From an uncultured Fidelibacterota bacterium (GTDB lineage: Bacteria; Fidelibacterota; Marinisomatia; Marinisomatales; Marinisomataceae): DNA of 64,000 nucleotides. The stretch is from contig CACKGC010000002.1 of assembly GCA_902599655.1 (NCBI GenBank), forward strand, positions 17,302-81,301, in the 5' to 3' direction. The notes beneath the pieces were generated by a model, which saw nothing but the letters and a program-made list of their open reading frames with translations, had not been told where the DNA came from and made no database searches. The position numbers were made by a program, and so were the translations under genes. Shown here in pieces: positions 56,415-64,000 of this stretch (the stretch's first letter is position 1; each line of letters starts with the position of its first letter).

Positions 56415-56957
56415 ATGTCAAGAGTTGGAAATAGATTAATTAATATTCCTGATGGAGTTTCTTTAGAAAATAAAGAAAGCCAGTTAATGGTTAAAGGTCC
56501 TAATGGAAGTCTTATGGTAAATTTGTGTGACGAAATTTCAGTCAACATTGATGATAATGTCATGAATCTTTCAAGAAATTCTGAAGATAAAGTTGCAAAA
56601 TCTATGCACGGTACTACAAGACAGTTAATTTCTAATGCTATTGAAGGTGTTACAAATGGTTATTCCAAACACCTTGAAATTATTGGAGTTGGTTTTAATG
56701 TCAAGTCTCAGAGTAATAGGTTAATATTTCAGTTAGGTTTTTCACATGATATTGCATTTGATTTACCGGAGGGTATTGAAGCAGTAGCTAACAAAACCTC
56801 GCTTGAAATTAAAGGCGCTGATAAACAGTTAGTCGGTCAAGTTGCTGCTAAGATTAGATCTTTGAAGAAGCCTGAGCCATACAAAGGAAAAGGTATTAGA
56901 TATAAGGATGAATATGTTCGTTCAAAACAAGGTAAAACAGTTGGAGGGGGCGAATAA
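56415..56957 (+). CDS. rplF: Large ribosomal subunit protein L6
   Basis: The 180-residue product begins MSRVGNRLINIPDGV and has MVKGPNGSLMVNL and the C-terminal signature PEPYKGKGIRYKDEYVRSKQGKT. The start at 56415 is right after rpsH; the upstream in-frame start at 56382 is inside rpsH and adds no conserved residues. It shares one base with rplR. Confidence 0.97.
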   Translation: MSRVGNRLINIPDGVSLENKESQLMVKGPNGSLMVNLCDEISVNIDDNVMNLSRNSEDKVAKSMHGTTRQLISNAIEGVTNGYSKHLEIIGVGFNVKSQSNRLIFQLGFSHDIAFDLPEGIEAVANKTSLEIKGADKQLVGQVAAKIRSLKKPEPYKGKGIRYKDEYVRSKQGKTVGGGE

Positions 56958-57316
56958 TGAGAGCTTTAAAGCTTAAAAAAGAACAATATTTGAGAAGAAG
57001 AAAGAGATCAAAAAAAGCTTTTGCTAATAAAGGTGAAATGAGATTATGTATTTTTAAGAGTACTAATCACATTGAAGCGCAAATCATTGATGATTTCAAT
57101 CAAAAGACTATTGTTTCTGCTTCTTCAAAAGAGAAAGAGTTTTCAAAGAAAAAGGTGACTAAAACTGAACTTGCTGCGCTTGTTGGAACTTCTCTTTCCA
57201 AAAGAGTAAAAGGAAAAAAGATTAATAAAATTTATTTCGATAGAAATGGATTTAGATACCACGGAAGAGTTAAATCTTTAGCTGATGCAGCTAGAGAAGG
57301 TGGTCTTAAATTTTAA
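56957..57316 (+). CDS. rplR: Large ribosomal subunit protein L18
   Basis: L18 binds 5S rRNA. The 119-residue sequence has YLRRRKRSKKAF, RLCIFKSTNHIEAQIIDDFNQKTIVSASS and the end FDRNGFRYHGRVKSLADAAREGGLKF. Twelve bases separate it from rpsE. Confidence 0.97.
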   Translation: MRALKLKKEQYLRRRKRSKKAFANKGEMRLCIFKSTNHIEAQIIDDFNQKTIVSASSKEKEFSKKKVTKTELAALVGTSLSKRVKGKKINKIYFDRNGFRYHGRVKSLADAAREGGLKF

Positions 57317-57328
57317 GATGGAGCATAA

Positions 57329-57835
57329 ATGAGTATGATAAATTTTTCAGAACTTGATTTAAAAGAAGAATCAGTTATCAGAATTAATAGAGTAGCTAAA
57401 GTTAATTCACGTGGAAAAAGGTTTAGTTTTTCTACTCTTGTAGTTATTGGTGATGGTAAATCATATGTTGGTATTGGTTCTGGAAAAGCTAATGAGGTTA
57501 TTGTCTCAATAAATAAGGCTAAAGAAAATGCTAGACAAAATTTGGTTAAAGTTCCAGTAATAAATTATACTATCCCTCATGAAATAATTGGAAAGCATGG
57601 CGCTAGTAGAGTTTTACTAAAGCCTGCTCCTTATGGTACAGGTATCATTGCCGGTTCAGCGGTAAGATTAATTATGGAGCAAGTTGGAATTAATAATATT
57701 TATTCAAAAGTATTAGGATCTAACAATGCTATGAACGTTGCAAAAGCTGTCATGAATGCATTAACTAGCTTACAGGATGTCAGAGTTGTAGCCAAGAAAA
57801 GAGGAAAAACACCTAAAACACTTTTTGAGATTTAA
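57329..57835 (+). CDS. rpsE: Small ribosomal subunit protein S5
   Basis: S5 secures decoding accuracy. The 168-residue product has INRVAKVNSRGKRFSFSTLVVIGDGK, GIGSGKANEV and APYGTGIIAGSAVRLIMEQVGINNIYSK. GGAG lies seven bases before the ATG at 57329. rpmD follows after two bases. Confidence 0.97.
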   Translation: MSMINFSELDLKEESVIRINRVAKVNSRGKRFSFSTLVVIGDGKSYVGIGSGKANEVIVSINKAKENARQNLVKVPVINYTIPHEIIGKHGASRVLLKPAPYGTGIIAGSAVRLIMEQVGINNIYSKVLGSNNAMNVAKAVMNALTSLQDVRVVAKKRGKTPKTLFEI

Positions 57836-57837
57836 AA

Positions 57838-58023
57838 ATGGCTAAAAAACAATTAAAAATAACACAAATTAAAAGCAGAATTGGATATTCAAGAAAAGCC
57901 AAAGCTACGCTTGATGCATTAGGGCTCACTAAAATGAATAAATCAGTTATTAAAGAAGCAAATGACGCTATAGTGGGTATGATTAAGAAAATTGATTATT
58001 TAGTAAAGGTAGAAGAAGTATGA
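57838..58023 (+). CDS. rpmD: Large ribosomal subunit protein L30
   Basis: The 61-residue protein has KITQIKSRIGYSRKAKATLDALGLTKMNKSV and GMIKKIDYLVKVEE, the L30 pattern. It overlaps rplO by four bases. Confidence 0.96.
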   Translation: MAKKQLKITQIKSRIGYSRKAKATLDALGLTKMNKSVIKEANDAIVGMIKKIDYLVKVEEV

Positions 58024-58451
58024 AACTAGTTAAACCAACAAATGCACTCAAAAAATCTAAAAGAGTTGGAAGAGGTCATGGTTCTGGTTTAGGAACTACT
58101 GCTGGTAGAGGTCATAAAGGCGCCGGTCAGAGGAGTGGTCACAAATACCGTTTTTGGTTTGAAGGTGGTCAGATGCCTTTACATAGAAGAGTCCCAATGA
58201 GAGGATTTAATAATTCTAATTTTGCAAAAACCTTTGAAATAGTTAACCTTTCACAAATTTCCAAGCTTAAAGTGAAGAATGTTGATGCTGAAGTAATGTC
58301 AAAAAATGGACTTATTTCTTCTAGTTTTGCACCAGTGAAAGTTTTAGGAAATGGATCCATTGATAAAGCGGTTAATGTTACCGCATCTTCATTCAGCGAT
58401 TCTGCAGCAAAAAAAATTGAGGATGCTGGAGGAAAGGCTACCACTCTGTGA
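58020..58451 (+). CDS. rplO: Large ribosomal subunit protein L15
   Basis: The 143-residue product has KRVGRGHGSGLGTTAGRGHKGAGQRSG and FEGGQMPLHRRVPMRGFNN. It overlaps secY by four bases, ending GKATTL. Confidence 0.97.
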   Translation: MKLVKPTNALKKSKRVGRGHGSGLGTTAGRGHKGAGQRSGHKYRFWFEGGQMPLHRRVPMRGFNNSNFAKTFEIVNLSQISKLKVKNVDAEVMSKNGLISSSFAPVKVLGNGSIDKAVNVTASSFSDSAAKKIEDAGGKATTL

Positions 58452-59755
58452 TTGAAAAAATAAGAAATATTTTTGCAATACCAGAGCTTAGGAGAAAAAT
58501 TTTATTTACCTTAGGTATTCTAGTAATTGTAAGACTTGGTTCTCAGGTGCCAATTCCAGGTATTAATCCTGACGCACTAAGACAAACAATGGAATCTTTA
58601 AATGATACATTCTTTGGCTTATTTAACTTGTTCACTGGAGGAGCATTTGGTCAAGCTGCAATTTTTGGGTTAGGAATTATGCCATATATTTCTGTTTCTA
58701 TTGTTATTCAAATTTTACAAACTACACTTCCTTATTTTCAAAGATTAGCTATGGAAGGTGAGAGTGGAAGAGCAAAAATTACTCAAATAACAAGATATGG
58801 AACTGTCGTTTTAGCGTTTGTTCAATCTATTTTTATCGCTTTACTACTTGAAAGTTACGGTATTGTTTTAGATCCAGGTTTTCTTTTTAGATTTACTGCT
58901 GTAGTAAGTATTACTACTGGTACTATGCTTTTGTTATGGCTTGGTGAAAAAATTACGGAACACGGAATTGGAAACGGTATTTCTTTAATTATTATGGTCG
59001 GTATTATCGCTGGATTTCCAAACGTAGTAATTTCTGAGATTTCATATTTTCAACAAGGTGTCAGAGGAATTCTTTCTGAATTATTTTTAATGCTCCTTTT
59101 CTTCTTTTTAGTGATGATGATTATTTTGGTTCAACAGGGTGTAAGAAAAGTTCCTGTTCAATACGCAAGAAGAATTGTAGGTCGTAAAGTATATGGAGGT
59201 CAGAATACTTACTTACCTTTAAAAATTAATACTGCTGGAGTAATTCCAATTATTTTTGCTCAATCCATAATTCTTATTCCAGGAACTATTGCAACGTTTT
59301 TTGGACAGGATGCAACTCAATCAAACTTTATCTCCTTATTTGCTATGGATCACTGGTTTTCTAATACGATGTTTGCATTGTTGATTATATTTTTCACTTA
59401 TTTTTATACTGCATTACAATTTGATCCAAATCAAGTATCTTCGACCCTAAAACAACAGGGCGGTTTTATCCCTGGTGTTAAACCAGGAAAAAAGACTGCA
59501 GAGTTTATTGAAAATATTTTAACTAGAGTTACACTACCAGGCGCTTGTTTCTTAGGTTTTATAGCTCTTATGCCATATTTTCTTCAGCAATTTGCTGGAT
59601 TAGATTATGCTTATGCATCATTTTTTGGTGGAACAAGCTTGCTTATTGTTGTTGGTGTTGGATTAGATACTTTAAGCCAGATAGAGTCTCATTTATTATC
59701 AAGACATTATGATGGTTTTTTAACTAAAGGTAAGGTACGAAGTAGACGTGGTTGA
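58448..59755 (+). CDS. secY: Preprotein translocase subunit SecY
   Basis: SecY is the protein-conducting channel, with ten membrane helices. The 435-residue sequence starts at GTG, contains the plug and pore region LGSQVPIPGINPDAL, IFGLGIMPYISVSIVIQ, MEGESGRAKI and the C-terminal loop ending LLSRHYDGFLTKGKVRSRRG. It overlaps map by eight bases. The adk gene often found between secY and map is absent. Confidence 0.97.
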   Translation: MIEKIRNIFAIPELRRKILFTLGILVIVRLGSQVPIPGINPDALRQTMESLNDTFFGLFNLFTGGAFGQAAIFGLGIMPYISVSIVIQILQTTLPYFQRLAMEGESGRAKITQITRYGTVVLAFVQSIFIALLLESYGIVLDPGFLFRFTAVVSITTGTMLLLWLGEKITEHGIGNGISLIIMVGIIAGFPNVVISEISYFQQGVRGILSELFLMLLFFFLVMMIILVQQGVRKVPVQYARRIVGRKVYGGQNTYLPLKINTAGVIPIIFAQSIILIPGTIATFFGQDATQSNFISLFAMDHWFSNTMFALLIIFFTYFYTALQFDPNQVSSTLKQQGGFIPGVKPGKKTAEFIENILTRVTLPGACFLGFIALMPYFLQQFAGLDYAYASFFGGTSLLIVVGVGLDTLSQIESHLLSRHYDGFLTKGKVRSRRG

Positions 59756-60497
59756 TATTAATAATCATATTGAAGTTAATGCTATATCTGAAAGCTGTCA
59801 GATTCTTTCAGATACTCTTGATTTGGTAGAGAAAAGTATTTTTCCAGGTCAATCAGTTTTGGAGTTAGATAAAATAGCTGAAAATTACATTAGTTCATGT
59901 AATGCCAAACCTGCGTTTAAAGGGTATGATGGATTTCCAGCTACTCTAACTGTTTCTATTGATGATGAAATCGTTCATGGAATCCCAAAAGATGTAGTAC
60001 TTTTTGAAGGACAAATTGTAAGTATTGATTGCGGAGTAATTAAAAATGATTTTTATAGTGATTCAGCAAGAACAATAGCTGTAGGTAAAATTTCTGAAGA
60101 AAAGCAAAGATTGTTAGATGTAACAAAAAAAGCATTAGAAATTGGGATTAAAAATGCTGTTATTGGAAATAAAATATTTGATATAAGCAATTCAATACAA
60201 GAATATGTTGAATCCGAAGGTTTTTCAATTGTTAGAGAGTTGGTTGGTCACGGTATTGGTAGGCAATTACATATTAAGCCTCAAGTTCCAAATTTTTCTA
60301 ACCCTGTAACTGCAGATTTGAATGTTGAATTGAAAGAAGGAATGTGCTTAGCTATTGAGCCTATGGTAAATGTAGGAACTAGACATATTAAAACTGATAG
60401 CGATGGATGGACAATTAGGACTGAAGATGGCAGTGCAAGTGCACACTTTGAACATTCAATTCTTATTACTAAGTTCCAACCCAGAATTTTAACGTAA
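59748..60497 (+). CDS. map: Methionine aminopeptidase, type I
   Basis: Map removes the initiator Met. All five metal ligands are present: D94, D105, H168, E204 and E235 (SIDCGV, SDSART, VGHGIG, IEPMVN, HFEHS). The 249-residue product starts at GTG 59748, inside the end of secY. infA follows after six bases. Confidence 0.96.
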   Translation: MVDINNHIEVNAISESCQILSDTLDLVEKSIFPGQSVLELDKIAENYISSCNAKPAFKGYDGFPATLTVSIDDEIVHGIPKDVVLFEGQIVSIDCGVIKNDFYSDSARTIAVGKISEEKQRLLDVTKKALEIGIKNAVIGNKIFDISNSIQEYVESEGFSIVRELVGHGIGRQLHIKPQVPNFSNPVTADLNVELKEGMCLAIEPMVNVGTRHIKTDSDGWTIRTEDGSASAHFEHSILITKFQPRILT

Positions 60498-60503
60498 GAA
60501 AAA

Positions 60504-60728
60504 ATGGCAAAACAAGAATCTATAGAAGTAGAAGGTACTATTAAGGAAGCTTTACCTGGTGCAAGATTTAGGGTAACCATAAATCTTGGAGGAAAAGAGC
60601 ATGAAGTTTTAGCTCACGTAAGCGGGAAAATGAGAATGCACTTTATTAAAATGCTTCCTGGAGATAAAGTTGATTTACAACTATCTCCATATGATTTAAG
60701 TAGAGGAAGAATAACATTTAGGCAATAA
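60504..60728 (+). CDS. infA: Translation initiation factor IF-1
   Basis: The 74-residue OB-fold protein begins [24 protein letters not shown] and has [40 protein letters not shown], nearly the full family consensus. rpmJ follows after two bases. Confidence 0.98.
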   Translation: MAKQESIEVEGTIKEALPGARFRVTINLGGKEHEVLAHVSGKMRMHFIKMLPGDKVDLQLSPYDLSRGRITFRQ

Positions 60729-60730
60729 TT

Positions 60731-60847
60731 ATGAAAGTAAGAGCTTCAGTTAAAAAAAGAAGTAGAGATTGTATTATCGTCCGTAGAAAAGGACGTATTT
60801 ACGTAATTAATAAGAAAAACCCTAGATTTAAGCAGAGGCAAGGATAA
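60731..60847 (+). CDS. rpmJ: Large ribosomal subunit protein L36, zinc-free form
   Basis: The 38-residue protein [14 protein letters not shown] followed by [24 protein letters not shown] has only one of the four zinc ligands, so it is the C-minus type usual in the Bacteroidota/FCB line. Its last base is the first of rpsM. Too short for most gene finders but fully conserved in position and sequence. Confidence 0.96.
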   Translation: MKVRASVKKRSRDCIIVRRKGRIYVINKKNPRFKQRQG

Positions 60848-61227
60848 TGGCTAGAATAGCAGGTGTAGATATACCAAAAGATAAAAAAGTAGCATATTCT
60901 TTAAGATATGTACATGGAATTGGATTAAAGACTGCTCTTGATATTTGCGAGCAAGCTAAAGTTGATCCTAATACACGTGTTACTGATTTGTCATCAAAAC
61001 AAGAAGATGAAATCAGAAAAGTTATAGTAGACCTAAAACTTCTTATAGAGGGTGAGCTTAGAAGTGAAAATTTAAAAAATGTTAAAAGATTACAAGATAT
61101 TGGTAGCTACAGAGGTGTTAGACATAGAAAATCTCTGCCAGTTCGTGGTCAAAGAACTAAAACCAATTCTCGTACAAGAAGAAGTAAGAAAAGACAAACA
61201 ATTTCATTAGGTAAGAAGGCAGTATAA
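60847..61227 (+). CDS. rpsM: Small ribosomal subunit protein S13
   Basis: The 126-residue sequence begins [26 protein letters not shown] and ends [21 protein letters not shown] plus a basic tail. It bridges to the P-site tRNA and 50S. One base separates it from rpsK. Confidence 0.98.
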   Translation: MARIAGVDIPKDKKVAYSLRYVHGIGLKTALDICEQAKVDPNTRVTDLSSKQEDEIRKVIVDLKLLIEGELRSENLKNVKRLQDIGSYRGVRHRKSLPVRGQRTKTNSRTRRSKKRQTISLGKKAV

Positions 61228-61228
61228 T

Positions 61229-61615
61229 ATGGCTACGCAGACTAGATCTAATAAGAAAAAGAAAAAAATTAATCCAAACGGTATTGTGCATATAAAAGCA
61301 ACATTCAATAACACTAATATTACAGTTTCAGATGAATTTGGTAATGTTGTTGCTTGGGCAACAGCTGGAAAGGCAGGCTTTAAAGGATCTAGAAAAAATA
61401 CTGCCTATGCAGCAACTGTTGCTTCAGAAAAAGTCGCAAGTGAAGTAGTAAGTATGGGTATGACTACTGTAGCCGTAAGAGTTAAAGGTCCTGGCGCAGG
61501 AAGAGAATCAGCTATTAGAGCTTTATCTGCTGCAGGGTTGCAAGTTACATCAATTTCTGATGTGACACCATTGCCTCATAACGGATGTAGACCTAAAAAA
61601 CAGAGAAGAGTATAA
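61229..61615 (+). CDS. rpsK: Small ribosomal subunit protein S11
   Basis: The 128-residue protein has [37 protein letters not shown] and the end [18 protein letters not shown]. It forms part of the 30S platform. rpsD follows after three bases. Confidence 0.98.
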   Translation: MATQTRSNKKKKKINPNGIVHIKATFNNTNITVSDEFGNVVAWATAGKAGFKGSRKNTAYAATVASEKVASEVVSMGMTTVAVRVKGPGAGRESAIRALSAAGLQVTSISDVTPLPHNGCRPKKQRRV

Positions 61616-61618
61616 AGA

Positions 61619-62233
61619 ATGGCAAAATTAAATACACCTAAAGGTAAGTTAGTTAGAAAACTTGGAGTAAATATTTTTGGAAATCCTAAGTTTGATAGAT
61701 TGTTATCAAAAAAAGGGTATGGTCCAGGACAACATGGTAAATCTGGTAAAAGATTCTCTACATATTCTGTTCAGTTACAAGAAAAGCAAAAAATTAAGTT
61801 CACTTATGGAATGCTTGAAAAACAGTTTAGAAACTATTTTGAAAAAGCTTCTCAAATGAAAGGTGAAACTGGACTTAATCTTCTTGTTATGCTTGAATCT
61901 AGATTGGATAATGTGATTTATAAGTTAGGTTTTGCACCGACTAGACCAGCTGCAAGACAGTTAGTTAGTCATGGTCATTTTTTAGTAAATAATAAAAAAG
62001 TTAATATTGCTTCATATAGATTAAAGCCTGGCGATTCAATTACAGTTAGAGATAAGAGCAAAAAATTAGATATTATTTTAAATGCAATTAAAATGGTTAA
62101 AGGCGATTTAAATATTTCATGGTTATCAGTCGATAAGGCTAAAATGGAAGGAACATTCGTTAGTTTTCCTGAACGAGATGAGATTGATTTAACTCTGAAC
62201 GAACAATTAGTTGTTGAATACTATTCAAGATAA
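61619..62233 (+). CDS. rpsD: Small ribosomal subunit protein S4, zinc-free form
   Basis: The 204-residue protein starts MAKLNTPKGKLVRKLGVNIFG, has YGPGQHGKSGKR and the S4 domain LESRLDNVIYKLGFAPTRPAARQLVSHGHFLVNNKK. The four N-terminal cysteines of zinc-binding S4 are missing. Like other S4 proteins it may be an autoregulator of the alpha operon. Confidence 0.97.
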   Translation: MAKLNTPKGKLVRKLGVNIFGNPKFDRLLSKKGYGPGQHGKSGKRFSTYSVQLQEKQKIKFTYGMLEKQFRNYFEKASQMKGETGLNLLVMLESRLDNVIYKLGFAPTRPAARQLVSHGHFLVNNKKVNIASYRLKPGDSITVRDKSKKLDIILNAIKMVKGDLNISWLSVDKAKMEGTFVSFPERDEIDLTLNEQLVVEYYSR

Positions 62234-62243
62234 AGGAAGAGAT

Positions 62244-63209
62244 ATGAGTAACGATTTAAAATTTAAAATTTCACATAAAGTTACTGAAGATAATTCAAGT
62301 AATTTTACTATTAAACCTTTAGATAGAGGCTATGGAATTACTATCGGTAATTCTTTAAGAAGAGCTCTTCTTACAGCTGTACCTGGCGCTGCAATTACTA
62401 ATGTTAAAATTGAAGGTGCTCATCATGAATTTTCCACTATTGACGGGGTAACAGAGGACGTTGCTGATATTATAATGAATTTAAAAGGCGTACGTTTTCA
62501 TTTGTTTGAAAGTAAAGTAGAACCAATATTTTTAAAAGTTAAAGGTCCTAATGCTTTTACAGCTGCAGATATTCAGGCTGTTAGCGATGATTTCACTATT
62601 TTAAATCCAGATCATCATATTACAGATATTGCTAAAGGCACAACTCTTGAAGTTGAATTGAGACTTGGAATTGGAAAGGGTTATAAATCAAGCGAGGAGA
62701 ATAAATTAAATAACTCCCCAGTTGGTATGATACCTATTGATAGTATTTTTAATCCAGTGACAAAAGTTTCTTTTAATGTTTCTCCGCTTCCAGGAGCAAA
62801 AGAAGACACAGAAATGCTTTCATTAAACGTAACAACAGATGGATCAATTACTCCGATTGATGCAGTAAGTTATTGTTCATCTGTTTTATCAGAGCATTAT
62901 AATATTATTAATTCAATAAGTAATCCATCAATTCTTGAAATAGATAAACCTGTAAGTGAAGAAATTCTACAAATTCGTAAACTTCTTGAATCATCTATTG
63001 ATGAAATGGAACTTTCTGTAAGAAGTCACAATTGTCTTGAAGCAGCAGGAATTACTTTAATTGGTGAACTTGTTGATAAGGATGAAGCTGAAATGCTTGA
63101 GTATAAGAATTTCGGAAGAAAGTCATTAAACGAGCTTATTGAAAAACTTGAAACAATGGGATTAAAGTTCGGAATGGATACTAGTCCTTACACTGAAGAC
63201 GAAGCATAA
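62244..63209 (+). CDS. rpoA: RNA polymerase alpha subunit
   Basis: The 321-residue subunit has the N-terminal assembly domain (PLDRGYGITIGNSLRRALL, EGAHHEFSTIDGVTEDVADIIMNLKG) and a C-terminal domain (MELSVRSHNCLEAAGITLIGEL, NFGRKSLNELIEKL). The start at 62244 with GGAAGAG upstream is preferred over the in-frame ATG-less extension to 62211, which lies inside rpsD. It shares one base with rplQ. Confidence 0.97.
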   Translation: MSNDLKFKISHKVTEDNSSNFTIKPLDRGYGITIGNSLRRALLTAVPGAAITNVKIEGAHHEFSTIDGVTEDVADIIMNLKGVRFHLFESKVEPIFLKVKGPNAFTAADIQAVSDDFTILNPDHHITDIAKGTTLEVELRLGIGKGYKSSEENKLNNSPVGMIPIDSIFNPVTKVSFNVSPLPGAKEDTEMLSLNVTTDGSITPIDAVSYCSSVLSEHYNIINSISNPSILEIDKPVSEEILQIRKLLESSIDEMELSVRSHNCLEAAGITLIGELVDKDEAEMLEYKNFGRKSLNELIEKLETMGLKFGMDTSPYTEDEA

Positions 63210-63634
63210 TGAGAAAAAGAATATCATCAAGAAAGTTTGGTAAATTATCTGCACATAGAAAAGCTATGATGTCTAACCTTGCTAGTTCATTAATTGAACA
63301 CAAACGCATTAAGACAACGCACCAAAAAGCACTAGAGTTAAGAAAATTTATTGAACCAATGATTACAAAAGCTAAAAATCATACTGTTCATAATAGGCGT
63401 GAAGTTTTGAAGAAAATCCACAACGATGATGCAGTTAAGACTCTTTTTGATGTAATTGCTCCAAGCTATACTGATAGACCTGGAGGTTATACTAGAATTA
63501 TTAAGCTTGGATCAAGAGTAAATGATGCTGCTAAAATATCTTTAATTGAATTCGTAGACAAATTTAATTTTGATACTGAAGAAGTAGTAGATGTTACTGA
63601 AGACTCTACGGTTGAAGAAGAAGTTAAAGAATAA
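63209..63634 (+). CDS. rplQ: Large ribosomal subunit protein L17 with acidic tail
   Basis: The 141-residue product has FGKLSAHRKAMMSNLASSLIEHKRIKTT and GGYTRIIKLGSRVNDAAKISLIEFVDKF, followed by about 18 acidic residues (TEEVVDVTEDSTVEEEVKE). It closes the alpha operon. Its stop abuts the stop of the convergent minus-strand gene with no spacer and no visible terminator hairpin. Confidence 0.97.
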   Translation: MRKRISSRKFGKLSAHRKAMMSNLASSLIEHKRIKTTHQKALELRKFIEPMITKAKNHTVHNRREVLKKIHNDDAVKTLFDVIAPSYTDRPGGYTRIIKLGSRVNDAAKISLIEFVDKFNFDTEEVVDVTEDSTVEEEVKE

Positions 63635-64000
63635 TTAAAATTCTTTAATAATTTTTACTAAGTATTTCTCATCAATTTCACAAAAAGCATTGTATATGTT
63701 TGAATCAACATCCAAAACATATTTTATGCCGTCAATATCAAAGGGAATACAAAGCTCTGATTTGCTATCGTTATCACATACAATGTGACCTTGAAAAGTA
63801 TTTACATCTTCAATATTTAAAATTTTATTTTTTAAAATTGCAGTACCACATACACCATTAAATTCAATAGGACTGCAAGGTATTTTGTTTGCACTATATT
63901 CTGATACAAGTAGTTTATCATTTTCTTGAAAATAAAAACCACAAAAAATCCAATTATCAAATGATTCAAAAAGCAATTTTGAGATAAATCTAAGCCTATT
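63635..64000 (-). CDS. Free methionine-(R)-sulfoxide reductase, GAF-type (5' end outside window)
   Basis: The minus-strand frame is open to the right edge, so the first part is missing. The visible 121 residues show the GAF-domain fRMsr pattern: NWIFCGFYFQENDKLLVSEY, then PCSPIEFNGVCGTAILKNK, VNTFQGHIVCDNDSKSELCIPF and VLDVDSNIYNAFCEIDEKYL. The three cysteines expected at the active site (in IPCS, GVCG and IVCD) are conserved. The enzyme reduces free methionine-R-sulfoxide with thioredoxin. It is the only minus-strand gene seen. Confidence 0.88.
   Translation of the reverse strand, partial: NRLRFISKLLFESFDNWIFCGFYFQENDKLLVSEYSANKIPCSPIEFNGVCGTAILKNKILNIEDVNTFQGHIVCDNDSKSELCIPFDIDGIKYVLDVDSNIYNAFCEIDEKYLVKIIKEF

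Noticed and set aside
1..64000. CRISPR array, prophage, insertion sequence, integron or defence island
   Set aside because: No regularly spaced repeats, transposase or integrase genes, or terminal inverted repeats were seen. The window is core chromosome.
1..64000. rRNA operon
   Set aside because: No 16S, 23S or 5S sequence is recognisable; only the five tRNAs are present.

Overview
This window is a 64 kb piece of a strongly AT-rich, tightly packed bacterial chromosome. All of its genes run on the + strand except one partial gene at the right edge. TAA, TAG and TGA all act as stops, and ATG, TTG and GTG as starts (plus one apparent ATT). Several traits point to the FCB superphylum: a Bat (aerotolerance) operon, an SPOR-domain protein, a cysteine-poor L36, FCB-like EF-Tu and SMC head sequences, and an envelope with a lipoprotein route (Lnt and a LolA-like protein). 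The compaction and base composition would suit a streamlined marine member such as the SAR406/Marinimicrobia type, but that placement is an inference; no rRNA gene is present to test it.

Layout. 1-580: end of groL and its terminator. 590-5581: folK, a deoxynucleoside kinase, a tiny membrane protein, a small predicted outer-membrane protein, rsmE, a HIT hydrolase and an unusually short smc. 5665-10798: rpsP, trmD, rplS, an MFS transporter, yicC, gmk, rpoZ, ung. 10895-33876: dnaB, rel, ruvX, lnt, truA, an HtrA protease, a DUF4321-like protein, tatA, gatA, batA-E, an SPOR protein, yebC, ruvC, ruvA, gcvT, ftsK, a LolA-like protein, a gmhB-like phosphatase, ddl and cysS, mostly joined by overlapping stop/start codons. 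33944-46565: tRNA-Thr/Tyr/Gly/Thr, tuf, rpmG, tRNA-Trp, secE, nusG, rplKAJL, rpoBC. 46688-63634: rpsL, rpsG, fusA and the S10, spc and alpha ribosomal operons with secY, map, infA and rpoA. 63635-64000: a partial free-methionine-sulfoxide reductase on the minus strand.

Most of the window is core machinery: translation, transcription, replication and recombination, envelope and lipoprotein maturation, and (p)ppGpp metabolism. No stretch over 130 bases lacks a gene. The longest spacers are 10799-10894, 46566-46687, 5582-5664, 512-589 and the tRNA spacers. I see no insertion sequences, prophage, CRISPR array or defence island.

The most unusual item is the SMC protein. It is 687 residues rather than about 1,150-1,200. 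It has ordinary SMC head motifs but no recognisable hinge, and a CxxC motif (C340, C343) at the midpoint of the chain, where a Rad50-type zinc hook would sit. Secondary items are a probable ATT start codon for ddl, two promoters with GC-rich discriminators in front of the translation operons, a perfect 42-bp tandem duplication in the acidic tail of S16, absence of rimM between rpsP and trmD, and a gmhB homologue without its zinc loop.
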